DNA of 64,000 bases from Pipra filicauda. Its lineage: Eukaryota > Chordata > Aves > Passeriformes > Pipridae. Shown here one piece after another: positions 12,201 through 23,817 of the stretch (its first letter is position 1; every line of letters begins with the position of its first letter). Below the pieces are notes generated by a model. That model did no database searches. It was not told where the DNA came from and was given only the letters and a program-made list of their open reading frames with translations. The stretch covers positions 1,606,685-1,670,684 of the forward strand of contig NW_024104286.1 in NCBI RefSeq assembly GCF_003945595.2, read 5' to 3'. The translations under genes and the position numbers were made by a program.

Positions 12201-13509
12201 AGAAAGGGAAAGGTTAAAAATAGTGACCACTGCAGACTCAAACATATTCTGTGATAGGAAATTGAGGTGAGGGCTTGTCAAGGAAAGGAGAGAGAAGGGA
12301 AAGGGTAGCATGTGAATGGTTTATGGGCAGCCATACAAATACTGTAGATGTGGCTTTGCAGCCTGGGTGTGAGACTATCACAAGAGAGGCAGGTAATGGA
12401 AGAACAAAACTTGGGTAGTAAGGCTGGGCCAGCTGCTCCTCAGATCAGGAGAGCTGCCGAGGATGGGGGTCCCATGGAGATGCACCAACTGCTGGAGGCT
12501 TCAAAGCACCAAGAACCCATGCAAAATCCAGAGTGAAACTGGAAGCAGTGTGAGTGGCCTTCTGCATGTATAATGGTATATGGAGCCTGTCACCTGGTGT
12601 GTTTGGTTTATTTAAATGTTAGTGTCCTATCCTATGTCAAGACACTGTGAGAGCATGGGCTTGCATCTTTTGCCACCTATGCTGCCTTGAGGTGTTGGGG
12701 AAAATGAGAAGCTGATCCAGTAAAACAACATTGATCTGCACTGGCCCACAGGATAAACCCCAAAGCACCAGCTGTCTCATCCGGGAGGCCCTTTCAGTGT
12801 CGTACAACCTCTGTTTTCTGAATAGAAAAGCCTAAGGGAGAGATGCGAGTTTCATCTGACAGATCAAATGAGGGTGGGGTGCTGCAAAACCAGTTCCAGT
12901 AATAAAGTGAGGGATGTTCTTCAGATGCTCTTCCTTCTTTCTTTTGTTACCATCTCTGAAACCCAAAAGAAATTGAACTGTGTATCACAGAAATCAAAGT
13001 TTACACAAGTCTAGAAAAAGTAAAATGCACATGGTAACAGGAAGACATATTCTTTTGATGTAGTCAGAATGGTTTGGGATAAAACTGACATGGTAGTTAA
13101 AAGATGTTTTCTATAATTTCATGTGTTCTAGAAACTGCATGTGGCCAAAAAAAATTCAACATAAACTTACTTTATTTCAAAGAAGAATAACATTGGATTA
13201 GATTATTGGGCTGATGATGAAAATGGCCTTTCTTAGGCATTTGGTAGGCCATTACTTGAGAACACACAAGCAGGAGAGCTGAGGCACCTTGGGTGGATGA
13301 TGACCACATGGAGAAATGCCCCAGACATGGATTCTGTTACTGCCCTGCCCAGACAGAGTGGGAGGGTTTTGGAGGATCTCTGACAGCTTGTACCTTGGGC
13401 TCTGAGCGTCCACTGAAATGGGAGAGGGGGCACTTTCAAATTGCAAACTACTTCTCTCTAGTGGTATTTTTGGGAAGACTATGATAGAAGAATAGTGCAC
13501 GGTGGAGCC
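9289..13509. other. Unique sequence, no gene seen
   Basis: No recognisable gene, RNA or repeat. A GC-richer patch at about 11340-11610 holds four overlapping frames of 60-88 codons on both strands, the pattern of non-coding GC-rich DNA. Confidence 0.5.
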
Positions 13510-13523
13510 TTTTTTTTTTTTTT
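13510..13523. repeat. Poly(T) tract, 14 T
   Basis: A 14-base T run. On the minus strand it gives the lysine-rich patch of a 129-codon frame (13252-13641), which for that reason is not a credible protein. Confidence 0.9.
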
Positions 13524-15389
13524 CCTGGAAAAGCAAGACCATTTCTATTTTAGGCTCCCTCCACTTTTTTGCCTTTTGATTTTCTTTCCCAGACATGAGG
13601 GAAAGAAACTTAAACAGTGAAACAGCCCAGCTGAAAATCACTCTGTTAAAAATTCAAATGGCCTCTATTAAAAATACCAAGATGGGGCAGCTCCTCTGCC
13701 CTCCATGTTTCCTCCTTTTGCTGCTGAGTCAGGGAGCATTGAGGCGCCAAGAGGTGAAATTTTCCCTGGGCCATGACACATGACTGATAACATTTTGTCA
13801 CTGCCACCCTAGTGTACCTGCCTGAGTCTTCTTCCCTTGTTCCTCTAGTGCCCTGCAGAGTATTTTAAGTCCCCCTGCACACAGGAAGTGCTGGCTGGTA
13901 GAACAGAGCATTTCTGTCATTGAGAGAGAGGCACCAGTGCTTGATGCGGTTCAGCACACAAAATGAGATGCCTCAGAGAGCCTGCAGATAGAAATAAATA
14001 GGAAGTAGCTGAGAAGCTGGAAGGACTGAGAGTTTTGGGTTTTTTGTTTTTTTAATTCGTGGTGTTAACTTGCTTCTCAAAGGAATCATGGTGAGGATGA
14101 GTCATTGGCAAAGAGAGGGAGTGGCAGAGTGGAGAAAAGGGTCTGTCTTTGCAGCAGAGTATTGCAGGTTAGAGTAAATGATGGGGAAAAACATTCCCCT
14201 GTTAGGGGCTTTCCACAGAAAGGACATGCAACAGGGTGCTATCTTTGGGAAGAACACAAGCTGTACTACAGTTCTCAGGGGGTTTCCTTGCCACCCCTGA
14301 GGTGCAGTGTCCTACAAGCTGAGCATTCCTGCAGGTGTAGCTGAAGATCAGAGGATGCAGTCTGCAGCAGGGATGTTTGCAGGTTCTGGGAGGGACATAC
14401 TGCAGTGGGACCACCAGACATCGTGTCCCCTGTCCCCAGCAACCCAGAGGTGAAATCAGAGGATGTTTGGAGGGGCAGGAATTTGTGGGATTTTAAAGCA
14501 GTCATCAGTCCTCAGCGAAAGGCAGGGAGTGTGAGTGTGGTGAGGGTACAGGAGAAGAAAGCACAGGTGGGTACCATGGCTGCTAGCAGTGCTGCAATGT
14601 TCATGTTGCTGGGCACATTATGATAAGCAACATCCTGTAAGTTTCCATGAGTTTCTGGTCCATAAGAAGGAGAACAAACCCTAACCTATTACATCAAATC
14701 TCTTCAGAATATATCAAACACAGGGATTGTGAGCAATACGCACAATTTGACCTTGAAGCTGCCACCCCATCCTCTGACTATAGCATGCTCCTGGCAGCTA
14801 GCTGTAGTGAGACCTGAAGTTAGCTGAAGTGGGACCAATGTCTTAAGGATGATGCAGATGCTCACATAACACACTGATAAGGTGCATCTCATTATCATTG
14901 AAGTGCCAACAACAAATGCCTATATTCCTGGTGCTAAAAGGATGTTCTGCTGCATATCTTATCGCTTATTTGAATGGCTGCAGTTGTATTCTAAGATGCA
15001 AACCTGATGTCAGGTTGTAAAAAGTCAGCTGCCTTTGGAATAAAAGGAGAGTGACAGTTTGCATTACTGTCATTAAAGCAGGGATACAAGCAGAAGAGCA
15101 GACTGGAAGGGAAGTTAAGGCCTCTCCCACTGCAGCAGTAAATGCCTTTGGAGACAGATAAAAAATTTTTTATGAGATTCCTGGGAGACTGTGCTTGTAC
15201 ACCACAGAAGAGGAAAGCTGTACAGATCCAGCCTTGTGAGGTAATACCACAACATTGCCATGAAGGAGTCATCTCAAAATCTCCAGTTCAGTTGGTGCAA
15301 ATCTGTGTGTGAAATGCTATATAATGCAAACCATTACTGTGTTTTCCAAGATCTTCCCTTTTCAGCCAGGGAAGTCAAAGCTGAATGAA
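13524..15389. other. Unique sequence, no gene seen
   Basis: Ordinary sequence without a recognised element. Frames of 60-93 codons are present on both strands without domains. Confidence 0.5.
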
Positions 15390-15842
15390 TCACGAACAGA
15401 ACCTGGAAATTCCCCAAGTATATGCATCATCACCAGGCCAGTCACAAACCATCTGAGTACTGTTGATGATTAACCCCCTCTGGTCAGGGAGCACAGTCCT
15501 TGAGTCAGCTGCAGGTGTACCTTCAATAAAAACTTCTGGTTCTGAAATCCTGAATCTTAGGAAAGATGTATCCAAAATATCATTTACAGGCCCTTGTTTT
15601 AGAGAAGAACAATGATATTTGTTCTGCAGGTATGAAGAGGGACGGAAGAATGTAGCCACTTCAGCAAGGTGAAGGAGGAGAGCATGATTGTTGTCTGTAA
15701 CCGGTAGAAGAAGAAATAAGCAAAAGAGCAACACTGGCATGAGGATAAACAGATATATATGATCCATAGCTATACCTACCCCAGGAACTGGAAGATACCT
15801 ATCTTTCTTTGCTCTCCACTGGTAGCTATGGGGAAGATACAA
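15390..15842 (-). other. 150-codon open frame with one hydrophobic segment
   Basis: I do not recognise this protein. Residues about 27-47 are strongly hydrophobic (leucine, phenylalanine, isoleucine, valine) and could be a membrane or signal-anchor segment. The rest is polar, with one NST glycosylation motif near residue 128. A pyrimidine-rich CCCCATAG on the minus strand near 15830 could serve as a splice acceptor. Against a real gene: its length is within what chance gives in 64 kb, there is no homologue I can recall, and there are no neighbouring exons. Most likely a chance frame. Confidence 0.12.
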
Positions 15843-18800
15843 TCTGATATTCTGGGAAGGGCATCACAGGAGTTTTTGCCCATAACTGCAAGGGACTGTG
15901 CTGCCCTTTGCTTTTACTTCTATCTGTTGTGTCAAAGTGTTAGAGCATCTACATTCGAAAGAGCTGGCAACTGAAAAAATAACACAGATTTCTGAGTTTC
16001 TACAAGAACCTGTGGCTTTCTGAGGTATAGCCACATCTTGCAACACAGAGAAGTAAGGTGGTGAGCAAAGGAAAGAAGTGCTAGTTTGAAGCACTGCATG
16101 TGTTTGACTTATGAGATCAATCTCATTTTGATTGTGAGCTGTCTTACCAGTGAGCGCCAGGACAGGAGCAAAATTATGATCTGCTGTTCCCGAGAATCTA
16201 TACTTAGAGGAACAGGAAAATGATTAAAGAAAATGAAATAAGATATCAAGCAGTGACACTCCCAAAGTCTGGTCAACATATTGGTTTGCATAACCTCTCA
16301 CAGGATAGTTGGAGAAATGTCTCTGTCTGACTGGAGTTGCTGGATCTTGCTCTAATCTCTGTTTTGAGCAAGGACAAGCAGTAGCTCAAAATCTTACCTT
16401 GACAGGTAAAGGGCAGCCAATGAATTTAAGCATGGGAAACTTGAATAAAATTGCTTGTGGTCTATAACTTTGATGGAAAATGTGATGTCCTTTCAGCTGT
16501 TGTTTCTTGGTCTAAAAATGTCTGCAAGCTATGGGGGATTCCAGGGTTTTAATGAGGCTACAAAAGCACCTTGGCAACAACTGTGACCATTTTAGAGGAA
16601 AGCATTTTAATGAGACAGGTCTGAACAATTTTGTTCAGGGAACACTTACTGATTGTCAGTAAACATGCAAGAACAGGCATTGGCACCGTGACCACAGCCT
16701 TCTCCCCCACTGCTGAAACATGCAGCTATAAATGTCACCCCTGTGGAGTTGTCCTTACCAGCCAGTGTGAAAAACGGGTCCCTAAGGAACAACTTTGCTG
16801 TTCACCTATGTAAATTCTTACAAGAAAAAGTGAGGGAGACTGGCTGTGCAACACTGCACCATAGTCACTGGCAGGCTCAGAAGGCTTTGGAAGCACCATG
16901 TTTTCACAAGAAACTCTATTTTGCTTTCCACAGGCCGTTTGAACAAAAATAGAATTAACTTATGGCCTCTGATTTTTTCCCACAGCCGGGAAAAGCAGCG
17001 GCAGGCTGCCTAGAGGAGCTGGGTCTTTGCATGCACAGCCTCCAAACGTCACAACTCCTAGTATGAGACAGGGAGGTTGCTTTCCTCTCTTGCCATATGT
17101 CTTTATTAATGCAAGAAGTAGATACATTCAGCAAGTTAGCCTGGAAAAGAGGAGTCGCTATCTGGACTACGTTAATATGAGGAATTTCTTTTTAAAAGCC
17201 TAAACAGTCATAGAGTTTGATTCAAAAAACACCATTGACTTTGAAGACCACTGAATAGGGACCATAAAAGTATAATCATACAAATTCTTAAATTAAAAAT
17301 ATCCAGTTGTCCTCTTTGATTATTGGATGGTATCTAAATATCTTTCCTCCTTTTTCTCTCCTCAGTCACTTTAATGAATCTGCCAAAATAGGTTTGTGCA
17401 CTGGTGTACAAAAGGCAAAACAAACTTCCCAGTAACATAAATCTAAATACAAATGGATGGCAAAGTTGTAGCTGTAAAAAATGTAACAGACAATATTTAT
17501 AAAAGTACCAAAACAGGAAGGCATAATTTCAGCTCTCAACCCTTCAGCAGGGGAACCCAAGCTGGATGCAGGCATTGGAGTGTGAATTGCCTTCAGGCCT
17601 TGCTATGAGCAATAGTGGCTGAAGGGGAAGAGCCTGGTGTCTAGTTGTCAGTATCAGGAGGTGTATGTGTCCAGGCCGAGGGGGAGGAAGCACACAGCTG
17701 GCTAAACCCAGCTGCAGAAACGCCTCCAGTGAGCTGCAGCAACCTGGGTGCTCTCACTTTCTGCTGCCGTGGGACTCCACACGTTACACCAACAGCAGCT
17801 GTGGTGTTGTACCATTAATGGCACAGAAAGCAAACTCCTTTCCAAGGGATGCAGTCCACACGTGACAGCTCCCATAGGAAAAGTAAAGAGATGCTTATAG
17901 ACTCTCTGCCTGGAGTCAAAGTATCTGCGAGCCCCAAAAGTTATTCCGTTGTAAGAGATTATCTAATACCCTACCAGCCTTGCCTTTTTTTGTATCCTCA
18001 GATTTTATCACTGCTAAATTAACACCTGTACCAGCAGTAATTTGTTACCTTTAAGCAACATAGGTTGATAATAGTTTAGGATTTTTCTGTGAAGTTTGTT
18101 CTTTTTCCATGCTGTCAGTAACATGTGCCATTCAGCATGGTTGAATTTCCTTTTTCAGTTATCCAGTCAGGAAGTAAGTACAATAACAAGTGATGTATAT
18201 GATAATTTCCATGTCCTAGAAGTGAACATTTTGTAAATGTCTCATAAGTGAGGAATTATTCTCTCTCCATCAATACAGAAGTCTGGAGAGGGCCAGGGTA
18301 GTGACCTCCCTCTTGCTGTTATTTCCCTAAACTTTTCCTCAAATTCCCTGCATATTCATTTCCTAAAGGAAAATGCATGAGAAAATGCGACATCTGTGAA
18401 AATTCCAGTTTACAAACCCCAAAAAAGAGTAAGATTCTCCCTTGCCTCTGGCAAAACAAGTTTTTTTCTTCTGTTTCCCTTTCCATATTTCCTCCATTAA
18501 AGCAATGTTTCAAAGGTAAAAAAAAGAATTAAAAGAGAATTTGCTGCTGAAAAATCTTGCTGGGAAAAAACGTTAGAAGCTTTTCAAAATGAACACAAAC
18601 AGGTAGCTAGGAAAAAGAGAAGGCAGTATTCCTGTACCTTACAGAATGCGAATATAAAAGTCTTCCTCGTAGAGAGGGGGGCTATGCTTTCATGGAAGGT
18701 AAATTGCATTAATTTAAAAAAATAAATAAGTCTGCTTTATAACTAACACCTGGAGAATTTTATTAATGTGATCTCTACTGCCCAGCTGATTGTACCAGCA

Positions 18801-19070
18801 AACAACCTGGATACTTCAGTTAAGGGTTGATTTTTCTGCCTTCCGAAGGGAACAGGACTACGCATAGTCTTGAAATTATTCATATGCAGAAGGGTTTTTC
18901 CGTACATGGCAGGGATGCAACAGCTCAAGACACCTGGAATTATAAACACTTCCAACAGCGACTTCCTTTTTCAAGTACAGCTCCACAAAGCTAAAGCCTG
19001 AACGGCAGCACAGTAACAGAGAAAACAAGGAGGATGAGAGGCAAGTTGTTACAGAAAAGAAGGTACAAAA
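15843..19070. other. Unique sequence, no gene seen
   Basis: AT-rich intergenic-type DNA. I see no repeat family or coding exon. Confidence 0.5.
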
Positions 19071-19079
19071 TAAAAGAAG

Positions 19080-19435
19080 AGAAAAACACCCCGCGCCACA
19101 TCCGCCCTGTCGCTGTTCCACCAGCCCGCCCTCCCTTCCTCCCTCCCCTCTCCGGCGGGATCGGGTCTCCCTTCTCCTCACACCAGGCTGGGGATGCTCA
19201 AGCTGCCGGGCGGGCCGGGGGGAGAGCGGGGTCAGGGGTCGGGGGTGGCAGCGGTGGGGGAAGCTTCGCTGGCCCCGCCAATCCCCGGCACCCCGGAGCC
19301 GGGCGGGAATTTCTGGAGCGCTCTTGCCCCCTGCTGTCAGCGCCGAAAACACCGAGCTCCTCGCCCGAACTGCAGCCGCACAACAGCAGCAGCGACAGAG
19401 CCGGTGCTGAGCGTCCTCAATCCAAACCTTTAACC
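19080..19435. promoter_or_regulatory. CpG island 3, the strongest in the window
   Basis: About 31 CpGs in bases 19081-19440, with G-rich boxes of Sp/KLF type (GGGCGGGCCGGGG at about 19208-19220 and a GGGGTCGGGGGTGG stretch after it). This is the best promoter candidate in the window. Open frames cover it on both strands (232 codons minus at 18876-19574; 165 codons plus at 19034-19531). Both are rich in R, G, P and A and carry no domain, as GC-rich DNA gives by chance. No TATA box is seen, which fits a CpG-type promoter with broad, perhaps bidirectional, initiation. A coding or lncRNA first exon may lie here, but I cannot fix its strand or ends. Confidence 0.75.
19324..19338 (-). promoter_or_regulatory. 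CTCF-like binding site
   Basis: TTGCCCCCTGCTGTC is, on the minus strand, a good fit to CCASYAGRKGGCRSY (core CAGCAGGGGGCA). It lies in CpG island 3 and faces the plus-strand site at 1060, giving a convergent pair about 18 kb apart. Match judged by eye. Confidence 0.5.
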
Positions 19436-22400
19436 GTGGAATTAGCTGACAACGAGCGGCAGGATAAATTGCATACATGCTGCTGTTTCCCTCTATGGAT
19501 GAAGCATAACACGATGTCCTTAGTGAACTGATGTTTTTATGACAGAAATCTGCAACATTAAAAAAAAACAACAACCAAACCAGTTTTCCAGACGTAAGGA
19601 CTTGTCAGGAATAGATGGCATCGCTATTATGACTTACTATTAAGAGGAAGATGTGTAACTTTGCAAACACCTTGTAAAGGGGATAATTAGGCTCATCTCA
19701 TCTGTCAAAAAAAATATAGTCAGGAAAAGTAAATCAAAAATCTGCTGATATCTTCATTTCATTCTTATTTTTCACAGAAACGTATTTATACATTGGATAA
19801 CAGATGTTCAGAACTTAATTCACTGCTTCATTCACCTTTGCCTTTGCTAAAAGACTGGCTTTGGTTTTGTTTGCCCACCTTCTGCCAGCCCCTTTGAGTG
19901 GCACAGGAAAGGGCACAGGGAGCTCACACTGGGACCAGCACCCATGATGTTGCAAAACATCAAGACAACATCAAGGTCCAATTGCTCTAGGGATTTTGCT
20001 AGAATCTAACAGGGGACAAACTATGAGGCAGCTTTGCATTTTTAGTTGAATTTTATTTTTTATTTAAAAGTGGTGTGTCTAGTTGACAGGTTTTTCCTTA
20101 TGAGGCTGTCCAAAAAGAAAACTATAGTTTCTCCATATTGCTCACCAGATTGCTCAGTGGTCTTTCAAGCTTTATATTTCTGCATGACCTTGATGGGAAA
20201 AGTTTTGTCCCACACTTCTGTCTGACCTTTAAGAGATTTAAGAAGCATCTTGTCTGTTTTCCAGTCAGCTTTCTAGATATCATAAAGTTTTTCACAAATT
20301 ATCACCGCAAATTTTAGAGGTGTTTCATGCTACTACTCAGATGGTTTGGGTTGCTCTATTGAATCAGCCTGTTCTTGCAAACTTCACCTCTTTTGCATGA
20401 AACCTTAGTGCTTTGTTCAATCTTGCCTTGCTAATGGGCCACCCCTTGGTATGAGCTTGCTTCCCTGCTACAAACATCCCGTCATTGGCCCTGGCAGGGA
20501 CTGATTCACAGGGAATTTATCGTTTCCCTTCCAAAGCAAAGCAGAATTTACCCACTACTCACCTGACATCAAACCAGCTCTTTCCAGGCAAGAGCCTTCC
20601 TGAGACTGCCCTGGAAATGAGGAGGAATGGCCATGGGGTGCAACACCCCAGGCAGGTGACTGAACCTGCCACCCCTCCTGCCTTCTGGGACCCATGACCC
20701 AAAATGAACTAAACTCACAACTCCCCTCAGCATGTAGAAAGAGGTTTTGCTGGTCAGGGTCACAGTGGGTGCCTGGAACAACTGTGGGGGTTGGAGCTGT
20801 TGAAAAATAAACAAATGTCAAAGCCAGGAAGCATGGAGTGATCCAGAAAGGAAATGGGAAGCCGCTACCTGATGGACTGAAGGTGTTGAACAGCAGTAAG
20901 ATGATTCATGCATGGTCAGGTTGGTATGTGGGAAATGCTGTGTGGCAGCAGTCCCAAGTTTGGGGCGACAGTGCTTTGCCAGCTCAACCACATGATCCTG
21001 TGCAACTCACCTAATTATCCTGTGCTAATTTTCCCCTGACTATAAAATGATGTTGCTACTGTATGGAATGACTGTATTAAAAAGAAAAGAAAAAGAAGAC
21101 ATGCGCTCTTATTGGTTGCCTGAATTAGAGCAAATGTGGGAGAAAAGAAGTGTGAGAGAGGGCTACCTGCCTCAGTGGGAGCTGAAAGGAGGCAGCAGCA
21201 AAGCAGGCAAGTAGTCTCCCTGGCATCCATATATTTGCCATTTGATTTTTAGAGGTGTAGATATTTTTTAAGGGACATGGGGACGAGAAGGGAGGGGGCA
21301 GCTTTAGACTCCAGGAAATACTGTTAAGAACTTCAGCTGTTTATTACGCTGTTTATTAATTTAGTGTAAAAACAAGTGAACATTTTTTTATTGACAGACT
21401 TTACAGCAGTTTTACTGTAAGGCTGAAGAAAAATTATTCTGAATCACTCTGGCTTTATGCTTATTTTTTTTATAACTGCACATGTTTTACAAACTCTTTG
21501 GCCATCTCCCTGTTGGTCTATATGGACACTGAGAGCTGAACGTACTAAACATTGAAAAGGGTTTGGACTTCAAATCTAGCTTAAAGACCACAGTCTGAGC
21601 TTTCAGAAAATGAGTGTACAAGCATGAAGAGGGTGAGCTCAAAACTGTGCTGAATCACCTCTGAGCAAGCTGATCTTGTTGCGTTTCCCTGAAGCTGAGT
21701 CCCTAATGCTGGATGCATTGCATACCATGTGGCCTGGATACACACCATATCACTTCTGGGATCCTCATATTGTATGGGTAATTTTGAGTGTCTGATGTCT
21801 TTGTAGTGCAAAATGCATGAAGAAACTAGTGCAGAGATGATCAACGGAAGGGAGGGACAAGTGCACATGGAGCAGGGGAGTGGTTTCCTACCCAGTGTGA
21901 TTGACTTCACAGGGAGGTGCATGGGAGGACTACATAGCCATAAAATTAACATTTCAGAAAAAAATCCTACAAGGTTTTTACATTCACAAGAAAAGAAAAT
22001 GGTAGCAAGAGAAGTATTGGTGTCAGGAAATAAAGAGATGCATACAATGCCACATTGGATAACGGTATCTTTTCATCGATATGATCCCCAAATGACAGCA
22101 AAGAGGTTGTTCCACTGAAGAGTGCAATACAATTAGAGGGATCCTATCAAAGGAGAGATCTAATTGAAAAAATGAAGCTCTAGTCATGCAATACACCATT
22201 AACTGAGGCAAACACCGAATATCTATTAAAAAAAAAAAAGGAAAAAGTAAAAAGAACTCAGGTACAGAATATGCAAAAAGCAGAGGCATAACCAAATCAG
22301 CTGACAAGAAGCACTAAGAATGAGACTTGGTTGCTCTGGAAACTAAGGGAAATTTGAAACATGGACCCAGGAATCCAAATGATGCTGAAACCGCCAGAGA

Positions 22401-23274
22401 CGAATGGATGAGCAAAGGCTGCATCTCAGATGCATCAGATGCTTTCCTATCAAAAGCATGATCACCAAACCTAGGAATAAAGCAGAGAGCAGGACACACC
22501 AGCTCAGCCTCCTCACAGGCTCAGCAGTCAGCATGCACTGGAAACCAGGGATGTGGAGAGTGATGGCTGCATGGGACTAGTAGCTAATGGCAGGGTTGAA
22601 AAGTGAAATGCAAATCTCTCTTTGGTAATTGCAAACATTGCTGAATAAATAAAAACTCTGAATGGAAAACAATGTTGTTGAGGTGTAGGCATTGGCTGTT
22701 CTTGGTTTATTTTTCCTGCTTCAGTGTAACAAATAATCTTCTGGATTTAAATGACACCTTTTAATCTTGCATCCTGTTTCTGATGGTGGTCAACGTCAGC
22801 TAAAAGTGAGAGTAAAGCCTTCTGCTGAGAGGATAGGACTTCTATTTCTAAGAAATGGAACCTGGCTACAGAATTTATAATCAGCCCACTGGAAACATGC
22901 ACTGCAGCATCAGAAACTGGCATCAGCAAATAATTGCAGAGTCTGTTCTGGATCTTCAGCTGCACAGATGGAGACAGAGTAGATGGTCCTCCTTCCCTCC
23001 TTCCTTAAATTGCTTATTTCCACTGACAAAGCTGAGTCAGCCTGTCCAGAAACATGACAGAGACTGATTACATCAAACTACTGTTAGCAAAGACCAACTG
23101 AAATAAGTGTCAGAGGAAACCTCAGCCCAAAATTAAAAAGTTTTTTAGAAGATTGATGGGTTGTATGCAAAATCCTTAATTAAAAAAAACAAACACAGTT
23201 TATCTTCCAACATCCCTGTCCTGTAAACAAACAAGCAAAAATATTCCTCCTCCAAAATCCTAAAAATGAAAAAG
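19436..23274. other. Unique sequence, no gene seen
   Basis: No gene or repeat recognised. Frames up to 123 codons (minus, 21581-21952) show no domain. Short A-rich runs occur near 19560 and 22230. Confidence 0.5.
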
Positions 23275-23425
23275 ATTTGGGTTGGAAGGGAGCTTAAAGA
23301 TCATTTAGTTTCAATGTTTCTGTCATGTCCAGGGACACCTTCTGCTCAAAGTCCCATCTAACCTGACCTTGAGCACTTCTAGGAGTGGGGCATCTGCAGC
23401 TTCTCTGGACCATATTGAGAGATTC
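23275..23425 (-). mobile_element. CR1 retrotransposon 3' fragment
   Basis: The stretch TTGGGTTGGAAGGGAGCTTA followed by AAGATCATTTAGTTTCAA is the reverse complement of the CR1 3' untranslated end. The next 120 bases (GGGACACCTTCTGCTCAAAG, then a CCATCTAACCTGACCTTGA region) continue the family consensus. The copy is short, cut at its 5' side as nearly all bird CR1 are, and moderately diverged. No reverse-transcriptase sequence is present. Confidence 0.85.
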
Positions 23426-23753
23426 TACTCATGATTACTGAATGAAGTCTTAGCAGACATGAGCAAAACAGAAACCACTGATTCAGGTCTTAGACCTTGT
23501 AAACTTACATTTCCCTTATACCTGAGTATTCCTCTCCTACTCCACCCTTTCAGAACACAATTTCACCTGAGATATGACAACTGCTAGTTTATGATGCTAT
23601 GTCTTTTTAGAGGAGGAAGGGGAAGAAGAAACGTAGGAAAGGGATGGAAGAGTGCTCTTGTGCTTGGAAACCAGTTCCCCCTCAGCTGTGGCATAGGTAA
23701 ATAGCCATAACACCAGCTGTCTCTGCGGCCTTGGTTTGACAACAGTACTGCTA
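23426..23753. other. Unique spacer
   Basis: About 330 bases between the CR1 fragment and the minisatellite. Nothing recognisable. Confidence 0.5.
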
Positions 23754-23817
23754 ATTCATGCAATATACTTAATTTGTATGATTCATACAATATACTTAAT
23801 TTGTATGATTCATACAA
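23754..23817. repeat. 27-bp minisatellite, 2.4 copies
   Basis: Unit ATTCATRCAATATACTTAAT plus TTGTATG, repeated twice with one difference (G or A at position 7), then ten bases of a third copy. At each unit junction TTGTATG-ATT-CATACAA forms a 7-bp inverted repeat. The unit is 9 codons long, so open frames across it show a repeated nonapeptide on both strands; I regard those as by-products. Confidence 0.92.

Noticed and set aside
18876..19574. 232-codon minus-strand frame, the longest in the window
   Set aside because: It spans a CpG island where stop codons are rare, is dominated by R, G, P, C and A, and an equally open frame lies on the other strand. No domain.
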